64,000 nt of DNA from an uncultured Ferrovum sp. (GTDB lineage: Bacteria > Pseudomonadota > Gammaproteobacteria > Burkholderiales > Ferrovaceae). The notes beneath the pieces are model-generated. The model was not told the DNA's origin. It saw only the letters and a program-made list of their open reading frames with translations, and made no database searches. The DNA lies in the NCBI GenBank assembly GCA_903893215.1, contig CAITLJ010000084.1:58041-122040 (forward strand). Reading direction: 5' to 3'. Shown here in pieces: positions 54,038 to 62,164 of the stretch; positions within the stretch are counted from its first letter, which is position 1, and every line of letters begins with the position of its first letter. The position numbers and the translations under genes were made by a program.

Positions 54038-55750
54038 ATGCTGCGTATCGCCGAACTCAAGCTGCCGCTGACGGCCGCCGATCATCCCGAACCCCTCCTG
54101 ATCGCTACCGCCGCCGAAGTACTTGGCCTGTTGGTGAGCGACATCGCAGACCTCAGGGTATTCAAGCGCAGCTTTGATGCGCGCAAGGCGCGGCTGCAGG
54201 CGGTGTACATTGTCGATCTGACCCTGCGTGACCCGGGCCGCGAAGCGGGCCTGCTCAAGCGCCATGCAAACAACCCGCATCTGCAGGCCACCCCGCCAAT
54301 GACATGGCACCCGCCCTGCCGGGCTGCGGAACAGATGGAAGTCCGCCCCGTGGTGGTAGGATTCGGCCCCTGCGGCATCTTCGCGGCGCTGGTGCTGGCG
54401 CAGATGGGTTTTCGTCCGATTGTGCTGGAGCGCGGCCGTCCGATGCGCGAGCGTACCCAGGACACCTGGGATCTATGGCGTCGCAAAGTGCTGCACCCGG
54501 AATCGAATGTGCAATTCGGGGAAGGCGGTGCCGGCACCTTTTCGGACGGCAAACTCTACAGCCAGATCAAGGACCCGCGTTATCTGGGTCGCAAGGTGAT
54601 GGAGGAGTTTGTCAAGGCGGGTGCCCCGGCCGAAATCCTGGTGCATGCCCATCCGCATATCGGCACGTTCAAGCTGGTCAAGGTAGTGGAAAACCTGCGC
54701 GCACAGATCATCGCCCTGGGTGGCGAAATCCGCTTCGAGCAAAGGGTGGAAGACCTGATCGTCGAAGACGGTGCGGTGCGCGGCCTTGAAGTGCTGCAAC
54801 TGCAGGACGGCACGCGCTACACCCTGCGGGCGGATCAGGTGATCCTGGCACTCGGCCACAGCGCGCGGGACACCTTCACCATGCTCTGGAAGCGTGGCGT
54901 GTTCATGGAAGCCAAACCGTTCTCGGTAGGTTTCCGGGTGGAACACCCGCAGGGCATGATCGATCGCGCGCGCTGGGGTGCCCACGCCGGCAACGCCATG
55001 CTTGGCGCCGCCGACTACAAGCTGGTGCATCACGCTTCAAACGGACGCGCGGTTTACAGCTTCTGCATGTGCCCGGGGGGCACAGTGGTGGCAGCCACCT
55101 CGGAAACGCACCGGGTGGTCACCAACGGCATGAGCCAGTACTCGCGCAACGAACGCAACGCCAATGCCGGCATCGTGGTGGGCATCGACACCCGCGACTA
55201 CCCCACTGCACCAGCCGACTTTGCAGCAGCGCTCGGCCAGGATGCCGTGGCGCGGGATGGCACGACCACGCACAACCACCCGTTGGCGGGACTGGTACTG
55301 CAACGCCAGCTGGAGTCCCACGCCTACGTGCTGGGTGGCAGCACCTACGAGGCGCCAGGTCAACTTGTTGGCGACTTCTTACAGGGCCGTGCGTCCACCC
55401 AACTGGGCGATGTGCTGCCTTCCTACAAGCCGGGCGTGCATCTCACTGACCTGGCAACCGCACTGCCAGCGTATGCGACCGAAGCCATCCGCGAAGCCAT
55501 GCCAGCCTTTGGCAGCAAGATCCGTGGGTTCGACCGGCATGACGCGGTCTTCACTGGCGTGGAAACCCGTACGTCCTCCCCGCTGCGCATCACCCGGGGA
55601 GACGCCTTACAAAGCCTGAATGTGCGCGGGCTTTACCCGGCAGGAGAAGGCGCGGGATACGCTGGTGGCATCCTTTCGGCCGGCGTGGACGGCATCAAGG
55701 TGGGAGAGGCAGTGGCGCTTGCGCTGACCCGCACGGGTGCCACTGCCTGA
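54038..55750 (+). CDS. FAD-dependent oxidoreductase (COG2509-type)
   Basis: 570 residues from ATG 54038. Residues 1-95 form a small N-terminal domain with a conserved Arg/Lys-rich patch (VFKRSFDARKARLQAVYIVD). Then comes an FAD dinucleotide fold: VVVGFGPCGIFAALVLAQMG near residue 105, ERGRPMRERT, the substrate-side motif FGEGGAGTFSDGKLYSQI, and the C-terminal FAD motif GLYPAGEGAGYAGGILSAGVDG. The family is widespread; its physiological substrate is not established. It is divergent from the guanidine operon with the tandem repeat between them, and convergent with phaB. Confidence 0.86.
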   Translation: MLRIAELKLPLTAADHPEPLLIATAAEVLGLLVSDIADLRVFKRSFDARKARLQAVYIVDLTLRDPGREAGLLKRHANNPHLQATPPMTWHPPCRAAEQMEVRPVVVGFGPCGIFAALVLAQMGFRPIVLERGRPMRERTQDTWDLWRRKVLHPESNVQFGEGGAGTFSDGKLYSQIKDPRYLGRKVMEEFVKAGAPAEILVHAHPHIGTFKLVKVVENLRAQIIALGGEIRFEQRVEDLIVEDGAVRGLEVLQLQDGTRYTLRADQVILALGHSARDTFTMLWKRGVFMEAKPFSVGFRVEHPQGMIDRARWGAHAGNAMLGAADYKLVHHASNGRAVYSFCMCPGGTVVAATSETHRVVTNGMSQYSRNERNANAGIVVGIDTRDYPTAPADFAAALGQDAVARDGTTTHNHPLAGLVLQRQLESHAYVLGGSTYEAPGQLVGDFLQGRASTQLGDVLPSYKPGVHLTDLATALPAYATEAIREAMPAFGSKIRGFDRHDAVFTGVETRTSSPLRITRGDALQSLNVRGLYPAGEGAGYAGGILSAGVDGIKVGEAVALALTRTGATA

Positions 55751-55761
55751 TCACACCGTGA

Positions 55762-56511
55762 TCAGGACATGTGCTGACCGCCGTTGATGGCGATGTTGGC
55801 ACCAGTCACAAAGGCGGCCTCGTCGGATGCCAGATACACGATCAGGCCCGCCACCTCTTCGGGCTTGCCAAGACGCCCCACCGGAATCTGCGGCAGGATC
55901 TTTGAGTCGAGGATATCCTGCGGGATGGCCGTCACCATCTTGGTACCGATGTAGCCCGGCGAGATGGTGTTCACAGTCACGCCCTTGCGCGCGACTTCCA
56001 GCGCCAACGACTTGGTGAAGCCATGCATGCCGGCCTTGGCAGCGGCGTAATTGGTCTGACCGAATGCCCCCTTCTGGCCATTCACCGACGACACGTTGAT
56101 CACCCGACCCCAGCCGCGTTCGACCATGCCATCCACCACCGGCTTGCAGGTGTTATAGACGCTGTTCAGGTTGGTGTTGAGCACCGCATCCCAATCCACC
56201 TTGGTCATTTTCTTGAAGGTCATGTCGCGGGTGATGCCGGCGTTGTTGACCAGCACATCGATGGGCGCCACGTCCTTTTCGATCTGGCTGATCACCGAGG
56301 CACAGGCATCCGTATCGCCCACATCCAGTGCATAAGCGTGGAAGTGATAACCACGTTCCTTCATTTCAGCCAGCCAGCCCACCGCCTTGCTGCTGCCCGG
56401 GGAGTAGGTGGTAACCACCGTGTAGCCCAGATCGGCGAGCTTGGTGCAGATCGACTCACCCAGACCACCCATGCCGCCCGTCACCAGCACCGTCCGCTTC
56501 CTGTTGCTCAT
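55762..56511 (-). CDS. phaB: Acetoacetyl-CoA reductase
   Basis: NADPH-dependent reduction of acetoacetyl-CoA to (R)-3-hydroxybutyryl-CoA, second step of PHB synthesis. 249-residue short-chain dehydrogenase: cofactor motif TGGMGGLGESI, NNAGITRDMTFKKM, catalytic Ser/Tyr/Lys in VSSVNGQKGAFGQTNYAAAKAG, PGYIGTKMV. AGGAGA precedes ATG 56511. It follows phaC by 74 nt and is likely in the same transcript; phaA is 19 kb away. Confidence 0.94.
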   Translation of the reverse strand: MSNRKRTVLVTGGMGGLGESICTKLADLGYTVVTTYSPGSSKAVGWLAEMKERGYHFHAYALDVGDTDACASVISQIEKDVAPIDVLVNNAGITRDMTFKKMTKVDWDAVLNTNLNSVYNTCKPVVDGMVERGWGRVINVSSVNGQKGAFGQTNYAAAKAGMHGFTKSLALEVARKGVTVNTISPGYIGTKMVTAIPQDILDSKILPQIPVGRLGKPEEVAGLIVYLASDEAAFVTGANIAINGGQHMS

Positions 56512-56585
56512 CCTGCTCTCCTAGTTTTACTCGGATTGTCGTTTTTCTGGCCCCATCTGCCGGACCGTTGGCCGTCGGCTCTCCA

Positions 56586-58337
56586 TCAGGCCTCTTCGCT
56601 GCGGACCCGGACATACCGTCCGGGTGCCGCCTCGATTGGAGGATGCCTTGCATCCCCCAATTTCTTGCGCGCAACCACCTGGCCGCTACCATGCGCCTCC
56701 AGCCACGCGGCCCAGGGCGTCCACCAGCTGCCCGGGTGACTGCTGGACTGCTCAAGCCATTCGTCGGCCAGCTTGCCCGAAAAATCACCGGTCCAGTGGT
56801 TGCGCTTGTTCTTGCTGGCCGGGTTGATGGTACCGGCAATGTGTCCGCTGGCCCCCAGCACAAAGGTCACGTCGCCCCCCAGCAGACCGGCCGAGTCGAA
56901 GGCGGTGCGCCAGGGCACGATATGGTCCTCGCGCGCAGCGAACACGAAGGCCGGACAGGTGATCTTGGTCAAATCCACCGGGGTGTCGTTGATCTCGATG
57001 GCGCCCGGCTCGACCAGCAGGTTTTCCAGATACAGGTTGCGCACGTACCAGGCATACATCGGGCCTGGCAGGTTGGTGGCATCGCTGTTCCAGTACAACA
57101 GGTTGAAAGGCTCAGGCGTACGTCCTTTCAGGTAATTGTTCACCACGTAGGACCAGATCAGGTCGTTCGAGCGCAGGCTGGAAAACGCCATCGACAGGTC
57201 GCGCCCGGACACGATGCCGCCTTCGGCGTACTGGCGCTCCTTGCTGGCAACAAAGTTCTCGTCGAGATACACGCGGATTTCGCCCACGTCGCTGAAATCC
57301 AGCAGGGTAGTCATCAGGGTGAGGGTGGCTGCAGGCGCCTCGCCGCGCTCGGCCAGCACGGCCAGAGCCATGGCCAGCAGGGTGCCCCCCACACAAAAAC
57401 CCAGCGTGTCGATCTGCTTGGTGCGGCCGATGGCAGCGGCTTCCTGCAGGGCGACAATGATGCCGTCTTCGATGTAGTCGGCCCAGGTGAGGGCGGATTG
57501 TGCCCGCCCGATGTTGCGCCACGACACCAGGAACACCTGGTGCCCCTGGTCCAGTGCATGGCGCACCAGCGAGTTCTCCGGCTCGAGATCCATGATGTAA
57601 TACTTGTTGATGCAGGGCGGCACCATCAACAGCGGACGGCTGTAAACCCTGGCTGTGGTCGGCGCGTACTGGATCAGCTGGAACAGGTGGTTTTCGAAAA
57701 CCACCGCGCCCGGCGTGACCGCAATGTTGCGGCCCACCTCGAACACCGATTCGTCGGTCATCGAGATGCGTCCCTTGTCGAGATCGCCCATCAGGTTTTT
57801 CAGTCCGGCGGCGAAGCTTTCCCCGCCACTGTCCAGTGCAAGCTTGAGCACCTCGGGATTGGTGGCCGGAAAATTCGAGGGTGACACCGCATCCAGGTAT
57901 TGCCGGGTGTAAAACTCGAGCCGGCGGCGGGTTTCCTCGTTCAGATCGAGCCCGCCGACGGCCTTGAGCAGCCAGTCCGAGGTGAGCTGATACGACTGCC
58001 GCACGTAATCAAACAGGGGATTCTGCTGCCATTCGGGTGCAGCAAAGCGGCGGTCTGCTGGCACCGCCTCCTTGGCGGGCTGCCCGTCACTGCCCGCTGC
58101 ACGCTCGAGGGTGCGCGTGAACAGGGCAAGCTGCGCCGCGTAGTACTCCTGCTGCAAGACCTGCCATCTGCCATTGTCGCGCGCGGCGGCTTCAGCGATT
58201 TCCCGATAGAAGCCAGCCCATTCGAGGCCCTTGGGATTCGCCAGCTGTTTGAGCAATTCCTCGATCACGCGCCGATTGGCTTCCCCACTGGCCGCGACCA
58301 GACGTTCAACTGACAACGGCGATGCTGCAGAATCCAT
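56586..58337 (-). CDS. phaC: Class I poly(3-hydroxyalkanoate) polymerase
   Basis: Polymerises (R)-3-hydroxyacyl-CoA to PHB at the granule surface. 583 residues. The lipase-box-like GFCVGG with the nucleophile Cys (about residue 313) is visible; LMTTLLDFSDVGEI carries downstream conserved Asp, and the catalytic His is in VLGASGHIAGTINP. Class I length and the PhaC N-terminal domain (VRQSYQLTSDWLLKAVGG) are present. AGGAGG lies 9 nt before ATG 58337. First gene of phaC-phaB. The C-terminus (PGRYVRVRSEEA) is standard. Confidence 0.95.
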   Translation of the reverse strand: MDSAASPLSVERLVAASGEANRRVIEELLKQLANPKGLEWAGFYREIAEAAARDNGRWQVLQQEYYAAQLALFTRTLERAAGSDGQPAKEAVPADRRFAAPEWQQNPLFDYVRQSYQLTSDWLLKAVGGLDLNEETRRRLEFYTRQYLDAVSPSNFPATNPEVLKLALDSGGESFAAGLKNLMGDLDKGRISMTDESVFEVGRNIAVTPGAVVFENHLFQLIQYAPTTARVYSRPLLMVPPCINKYYIMDLEPENSLVRHALDQGHQVFLVSWRNIGRAQSALTWADYIEDGIIVALQEAAAIGRTKQIDTLGFCVGGTLLAMALAVLAERGEAPAATLTLMTTLLDFSDVGEIRVYLDENFVASKERQYAEGGIVSGRDLSMAFSSLRSNDLIWSYVVNNYLKGRTPEPFNLLYWNSDATNLPGPMYAWYVRNLYLENLLVEPGAIEINDTPVDLTKITCPAFVFAAREDHIVPWRTAFDSAGLLGGDVTFVLGASGHIAGTINPASKNKRNHWTGDFSGKLADEWLEQSSSHPGSWWTPWAAWLEAHGSGQVVARKKLGDARHPPIEAAPGRYVRVRSEEA

Positions 58338-58509
58338 GCGACAGAACCTCCTCGGCGATGATCGACCAGATGCGCAAGCACTGCGGAACTCGCGCTCAGG
58401 CTCTCAATCAGACCAACGTGACGTCGGTCATTTGCCCGTTAGCCTATCCAAGGGCGGCAAGCGCGGCAAGCCGTCTGCCCTGCGGGCGTACTATACGAGG
58501 AACGGACCA

Positions 58510-58773
58510 GTGTACATTGTTGTTATCGCTTGGCTTTACGTGGTGATCCTGATGGCCGCCCTGGAGAGCTCGTGGGTGGCGGGCGTGATGACTTTCCTTT
58601 TTTACGGCCTGTTGCCACTCTCGATCGTGGTCTACGTCTTCGGTACGCGCGAGCGGCGGCGGCGGGCCGCCCGACGGGAGGCAGCCGAATCAGCCCTCGC
58701 CGATCAGCCAGTGGGCGAGGCGGATGGTGCCTACACCGAGCAGGATCAGGCTGATCTGCCAAAGGGTGGCTGA
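58510..58773 (+). CDS. Small two-helix membrane protein
   Basis: 87 residues from GTG 58510 (GAGGA upstream). Two hydrophobic helices (YIVVIAWLYVVILMAALE; VMTFLFYGLLPLSIVVYVFG), then an Arg-rich cytoplasmic segment (RERRRRAARREAAES) and an acidic tail. Function unknown; similar small proteins are common in betaproteobacteria. The last 84 nt overlap the end of the zip gene on the other strand. Longer frames upstream enter the phaC promoter area and are not believed. Confidence 0.65.
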   Translation: MYIVVIAWLYVVILMAALESSWVAGVMTFLFYGLLPLSIVVYVFGTRERRRRAARREAAESALADQPVGEADGAYTEQDQADLPKGG

Positions 58774-59481
58774 CAGACTGGCGCGCCGATGCAGGCCAGG
58801 AATCAGGTCGGCCACCGCCACATAGATCATGCTCGCCGCCGCCAGTGACAACAGCACCGGAACGGCAGATTGCACAGCGCTCAGCGCCAGAGCACCAAAC
58901 AGCCCCCCCGCCACCATGGCGGCGCTGGAGACCAGGTTCATGGCCAGCGCCCGGCGTCGGCTGAGGCCACCGTGCAACAGCACCAGAAAATCGCCGCTCT
59001 CCTGCGGAATGCCATGCGCAATGATCGCCAGCGCGGTGATGGTGCCCAGCCGCACGTCGCTGGCAAAAGCGGCACTGATGATGATGCCGTCCACAAAATT
59101 GTGCACGCTGTCACCGATCACGATCATCGATCCGGTACGCGCGCCGTGCGCTGACGGATCTTGCGCCACCAGCGCGGGGGCGTGCTGATGACCGTGGTGA
59201 TGACTGCCATGATCGTGTCGCCACAACACCATCCGTTCCAGCATGAAGAACAGCAGGATGCCGCCCAGCACGGTGGACAGCACCAGTTCAGGTGGCCGCC
59301 CCAGGCTGAGCGCATGGGGCAGGATTTCGAGGAACACTGCGCCCAGCAGGGCCCCGATGGCGTAGCTGACCAGCAGCGGCACCCAGTGCGGTCGCGCGGT
59401 CAGGGCAATCACACCGGCACAGGTGAACGACAATGCGCCGGCTGAAGCAGTGGCCGCCAGGGTTTCAAGCAGGATGGACAT
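58690..59481 (-). CDS. ZIP family divalent metal transporter
   Basis: 263 residues, about eight membrane helices. The metal-binding signatures are present in helix 4 (GDSVHNFVDGII) and helix 5 (IAHGIPQESGDFLV), and the cytoplasmic loop before them is His-rich (RHDHGSHHHGHQHAPA). Likely imports zinc or another divalent metal. Its 3' end overlaps the small membrane protein gene tail to tail by 84 nt. It stands alone, upstream of nothing on its strand but phaC far away. Confidence 0.93.
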   Translation of the reverse strand: MSILLETLAATASAGALSFTCAGVIALTARPHWVPLLVSYAIGALLGAVFLEILPHALSLGRPPELVLSTVLGGILLFFMLERMVLWRHDHGSHHHGHQHAPALVAQDPSAHGARTGSMIVIGDSVHNFVDGIIISAAFASDVRLGTITALAIIAHGIPQESGDFLVLLHGGLSRRRALAMNLVSSAAMVAGGLFGALALSAVQSAVPVLLSLAAASMIYVAVADLIPGLHRRASLSATLWQISLILLGVGTIRLAHWLIGEG

Positions 59482-59508
59482 GGTCGGGCGGGCGTGGGCG
59501 GAGCGCGA

Positions 59509-60270
59509 TTATACCGTGCCTGCGAGCCAGATCAGGCTGGCCATGCGTCCGGTGGTGCGATCACGCCGATAGGAGTAAAAACGGGCGGCGTCACTGTAGG
59601 TGCACAGACCACCGCCATACACGGCCGTCACACCGACCGCCGCCAGACGCTGGCGTGCCAGCAGGTACAGGTCAGCCATCCAGCGATCGCCCTGCCCCGG
59701 CTGAAAGGCCAGCGCGGCGGACGGATCACGCGCCAAAAAGCGCGCACGTACCTCCGGACCGACTTCGAACGCGGCGGGGCCGATTGCCGGCCCAAGCCAG
59801 GCCAGCAGGCTGGCGGGGGACAGACCAATCGCCTGCACTGTCTGTTCGAGCACGCCGTCTACCAGACCGCGCCAGCCGGCATGCGCGGCTGCCACGCGCG
59901 TTCCGGCGTGATCCGCCAGCAGCACCGGCAGACAGTCAGCGGTGAGCACGGCGCACACCACATCGGACTGCGCCGTCCATACGGCGTCAGCCTCGCTGCC
60001 AGCCTGCAAAGGAAGATGGGCCACCTGCACCCCATGCACCTGCTGCACCCAACCGGGCATATCCGGCAGGTGCGTGCGCAGCCACGCCCGGTTGCAGTTC
60101 ACCCGTCCGACGTCGTCGCCACTGCGTAAGCCCAGATTCAGGCCTGCCCAGGGTCCGTCACTGACACCGCCGGCCCGCGTGGTGGTGAAGGCGCGCACAT
60201 GCTGCGGAACCGGCCAATCCGGCAGGACCACGCCCGCCAGAGGGCCAGAAAGGGATCCGGCCCCGCTCAT
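59509..60270 (-). CDS. pgeF: Peptidoglycan editing factor PgeF (laccase-domain, YfiH family)
   Basis: 253 residues from ATG 60270, which overlaps the rluD stop as ATGA. The conserved metal/purine site is visible: QQVHGVQVAHL, the central LTADCLPVLLAD, AAAHAGWRGLVDGVLE and the C-terminal GGLCTYSDAARFYSYRRDRTTGRMAS split over two blocks. Homologues remove wrongly incorporated serine from peptidoglycan precursors; some have purine-nucleoside phosphorylase activity. rluD-pgeF coupling is conserved in proteobacteria. Confidence 0.94.
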   Translation of the reverse strand: MSGAGSLSGPLAGVVLPDWPVPQHVRAFTTTRAGGVSDGPWAGLNLGLRSGDDVGRVNCNRAWLRTHLPDMPGWVQQVHGVQVAHLPLQAGSEADAVWTAQSDVVCAVLTADCLPVLLADHAGTRVAAAHAGWRGLVDGVLEQTVQAIGLSPASLLAWLGPAIGPAAFEVGPEVRARFLARDPSAALAFQPGQGDRWMADLYLLARQRLAAVGVTAVYGGGLCTYSDAARFYSYRRDRTTGRMASLIWLAGTV

Positions 60271-61232
60271 GCGAGCTGGCCAAGCAGGACCTGCAAGTCG
60301 GCCGCCAACGGAATCTGCCATTCGAGTGCAGCGCCGCTGACCGGATGGATCAGGCCAAGCCGGAAGGCATGCAGCGCCTGACGTGGAAAGCTGCGCGCCG
60401 CTTCCGGCCAGGAGCGTTGCACGGCGGCACTGGCCTGATAGACCGGATCCCCTGCCAGGGGATGCCCGATGTGCTGCATGTGGACACGGATCTGGTGGGT
60501 ACGCCCGGTCTCGAGGCGACACTCAACCAAGGTGAGCCCGCCAATCGAGCGTAGCGGGGTGTAATGGGTGACCGCGTGACGGCCATCGACCACCACCGCC
60601 ATCCGGGTGCGCTGGGTGGGATGCCGGCCGATCGCGGCCTCGACGGTACCCGCCGTGTCCAGCACGCCGCTGACCAGCGCGGCATAGTGGCGGCGCACGG
60701 TACGCGCCTGCAACTGGCGCACCAGATCGATGTGCGCGGACAGGGTGCGGGCCACCACCATCAGGCCAGAGGTGTCCTTGTCGAGACGATGCACGATGCC
60801 GGCGCGCGGAACCCGCGCCAGCGCCGGCTCGAAATGCAGCAGGCCATTCTGCAGGGTGCCGCTGCGATTGCCGTTACCCGGATGCACCACCAGACCAGCC
60901 GGCTTGTGCAGGACCAGCAAGGCTTCGTCCTGATGCACCACCTCGAGCGGGATGGCTTCCGGCTGGATGTCCTCATCATCAATATCCGGAGGAACGGGTA
61001 CCAGCACCTCGCTGCCGGGCCAGACCTTGGCGCGGACGGCCACCGGCTGGCCATCCAGCGTGACCAGACCATCACGCATCCACCCCTGGAGTCGGCTGCG
61101 CGAATACTCCGGAAACAGGCGCCCCAGCGCCAGGTCGGCGCGCAAACCGGCCAGCTCGCCGGGGATGCGCCGTGATAGCGGAACGGGCTCAGCCGCCTCG
61201 CCGACGTCGTCCGGGTCTTCCTCGTCAAGCAT
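60267..61232 (-). CDS. rluD: 23S rRNA pseudouridine synthase RluD
   Basis: Makes pseudouridines in helix 69 of 23S rRNA. 321 residues: S4 RNA-binding domain (LGRLFPEYSRSRLQGWMRDG), then the RluA-type catalytic core with Asp in GIVHRLDKDTSGLMV, and the RLETGRTHQIRVHMQHIGHP block. The start at ATG 61232 fits the family N-terminus (LDEEDPDD acidic leader); a longer frame to 61295 crosses the promoter. There is no ribosome site; see the promoter entry. Divergent from bamD, the usual arrangement. Confidence 0.94.
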   Translation of the reverse strand: MLDEEDPDDVGEAAEPVPLSRRIPGELAGLRADLALGRLFPEYSRSRLQGWMRDGLVTLDGQPVAVRAKVWPGSEVLVPVPPDIDDEDIQPEAIPLEVVHQDEALLVLHKPAGLVVHPGNGNRSGTLQNGLLHFEPALARVPRAGIVHRLDKDTSGLMVVARTLSAHIDLVRQLQARTVRRHYAALVSGVLDTAGTVEAAIGRHPTQRTRMAVVVDGRHAVTHYTPLRSIGGLTLVECRLETGRTHQIRVHMQHIGHPLAGDPVYQASAAVQRSWPEAARSFPRQALHAFRLGLIHPVSGAALEWQIPLAADLQVLLGQLA

Positions 61233-61245
61233 GTAGGGCAGGCCT

Positions 61246-61274
61246 GCTATACTGCTGGGTTGAAAGGTCCACAA
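61246..61274 (-). promoter_or_regulatory. Promoter of rluD with near-leaderless transcript
   Basis: Minus strand: TTGTGG (61274-61269), 17-nt spacer, TATAGC (61251-61246). The predicted start point falls about 7 nt before ATG 61232. The perfect 10-bp palindrome GCAGGCCTGC (61238-61247) covers the -10/start region and could be an operator. Confidence 0.5.
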
Positions 61275-61327
61275 CGGCAACGTGCCGCGGATCACGGTCG
61301 GTCAACCCGCTTCGGTGAAAAGATTGC

Positions 61328-62149
61328 ATGTCTAAAAGTGTAACCGGTTTTGCAGCACCGCTTCTGGCCGCCCTGCTCGTGTCAGCCTGCAGCCTGTGGC
61401 CATTTGGCGGCGCCGACGAAGTCAAGAAAGACAAAGATCTTCCCGTGGTGAAGATGTACAACGACGCCAAGGAAGAACTGCAAAGCGGCAATTATGAAAA
61501 GGCAGTGAAGCTTTACGAACAGCTCGAGGCGCGCTATCCCTACGGTCCGCTGGCGCAGCAAGCGGATCTGGAAATGGCTTACGCCCAGTACAAGCAGGGT
61601 GAATCCGCCAACGCGATCAGCACTGCCGACCGCTTCATCAAGGCCCACCCCAACCACGTCAACATCGACTACGCCTATTACGTGAAGGGGCTGGCCAACT
61701 TCAAGGATGATTTCGGCTATTTCAGCTCGATCTCCAATCAGGACCTGTCCGAACGCGACATCAAGGCGGCGCGCGAAGCCTTCGATACCTTCAAGGAACT
61801 GATCACGCGTTATCCGCTTAGCCGTTACGCCGAGGACAGCGGCAAGCGTATGGTTTACCTGCAGAACAACCTTGCCAGTCACGAAGTCCACGTCGCCGAT
61901 TACTACTTCCGTCGCGGTGCCTGGCTGGCCGCGGCCAACAGAGCGCAGGTGGTGGTAAAGGATTTTCCGCGCGCGCCGGCCGCAGAAAAGGCCTTGTACC
62001 TGATGGTGCGCAGTTATCGGTCAATGCAGCTGCCGGAACTGGAAGCTGACGCCCTGCAAACCATGCAGAAGAACTTCCCCAACTCCGCTTACCTGGGCGA
62101 TGCACGGGCGCCCAGCGCCTGGTGGGAGTTCTGGCACCAGCTGTACTGA
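61328..62149 (+). CDS. bamD: Outer membrane assembly lipoprotein BamD
   Basis: Essential component of the BAM complex that folds beta-barrel proteins into the outer membrane. 273 residues: signal peptide with lipobox LVSAC, so Cys21 is lipidated; then five TPR-like helix pairs (NYEKAVKLYEQLEARYPYGP, QADLEMAYAQYKQGESANA, HPNHVNIDYAYYVKGLANF, FDTFKELITRYPLSRYAED). Family length. Divergent from rluD. Its lipoprotein form should be a client of the LolCD transporter encoded in this window. Confidence 0.95.
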   Translation: MSKSVTGFAAPLLAALLVSACSLWPFGGADEVKKDKDLPVVKMYNDAKEELQSGNYEKAVKLYEQLEARYPYGPLAQQADLEMAYAQYKQGESANAISTADRFIKAHPNHVNIDYAYYVKGLANFKDDFGYFSSISNQDLSERDIKAAREAFDTFKELITRYPLSRYAEDSGKRMVYLQNNLASHEVHVADYYFRRGAWLAAANRAQVVVKDFPRAPAAEKALYLMVRSYRSMQLPELEADALQTMQKNFPNSAYLGDARAPSAWWEFWHQLY

Positions 62150-62164
62150 CCGCAGGCGGGCGTC

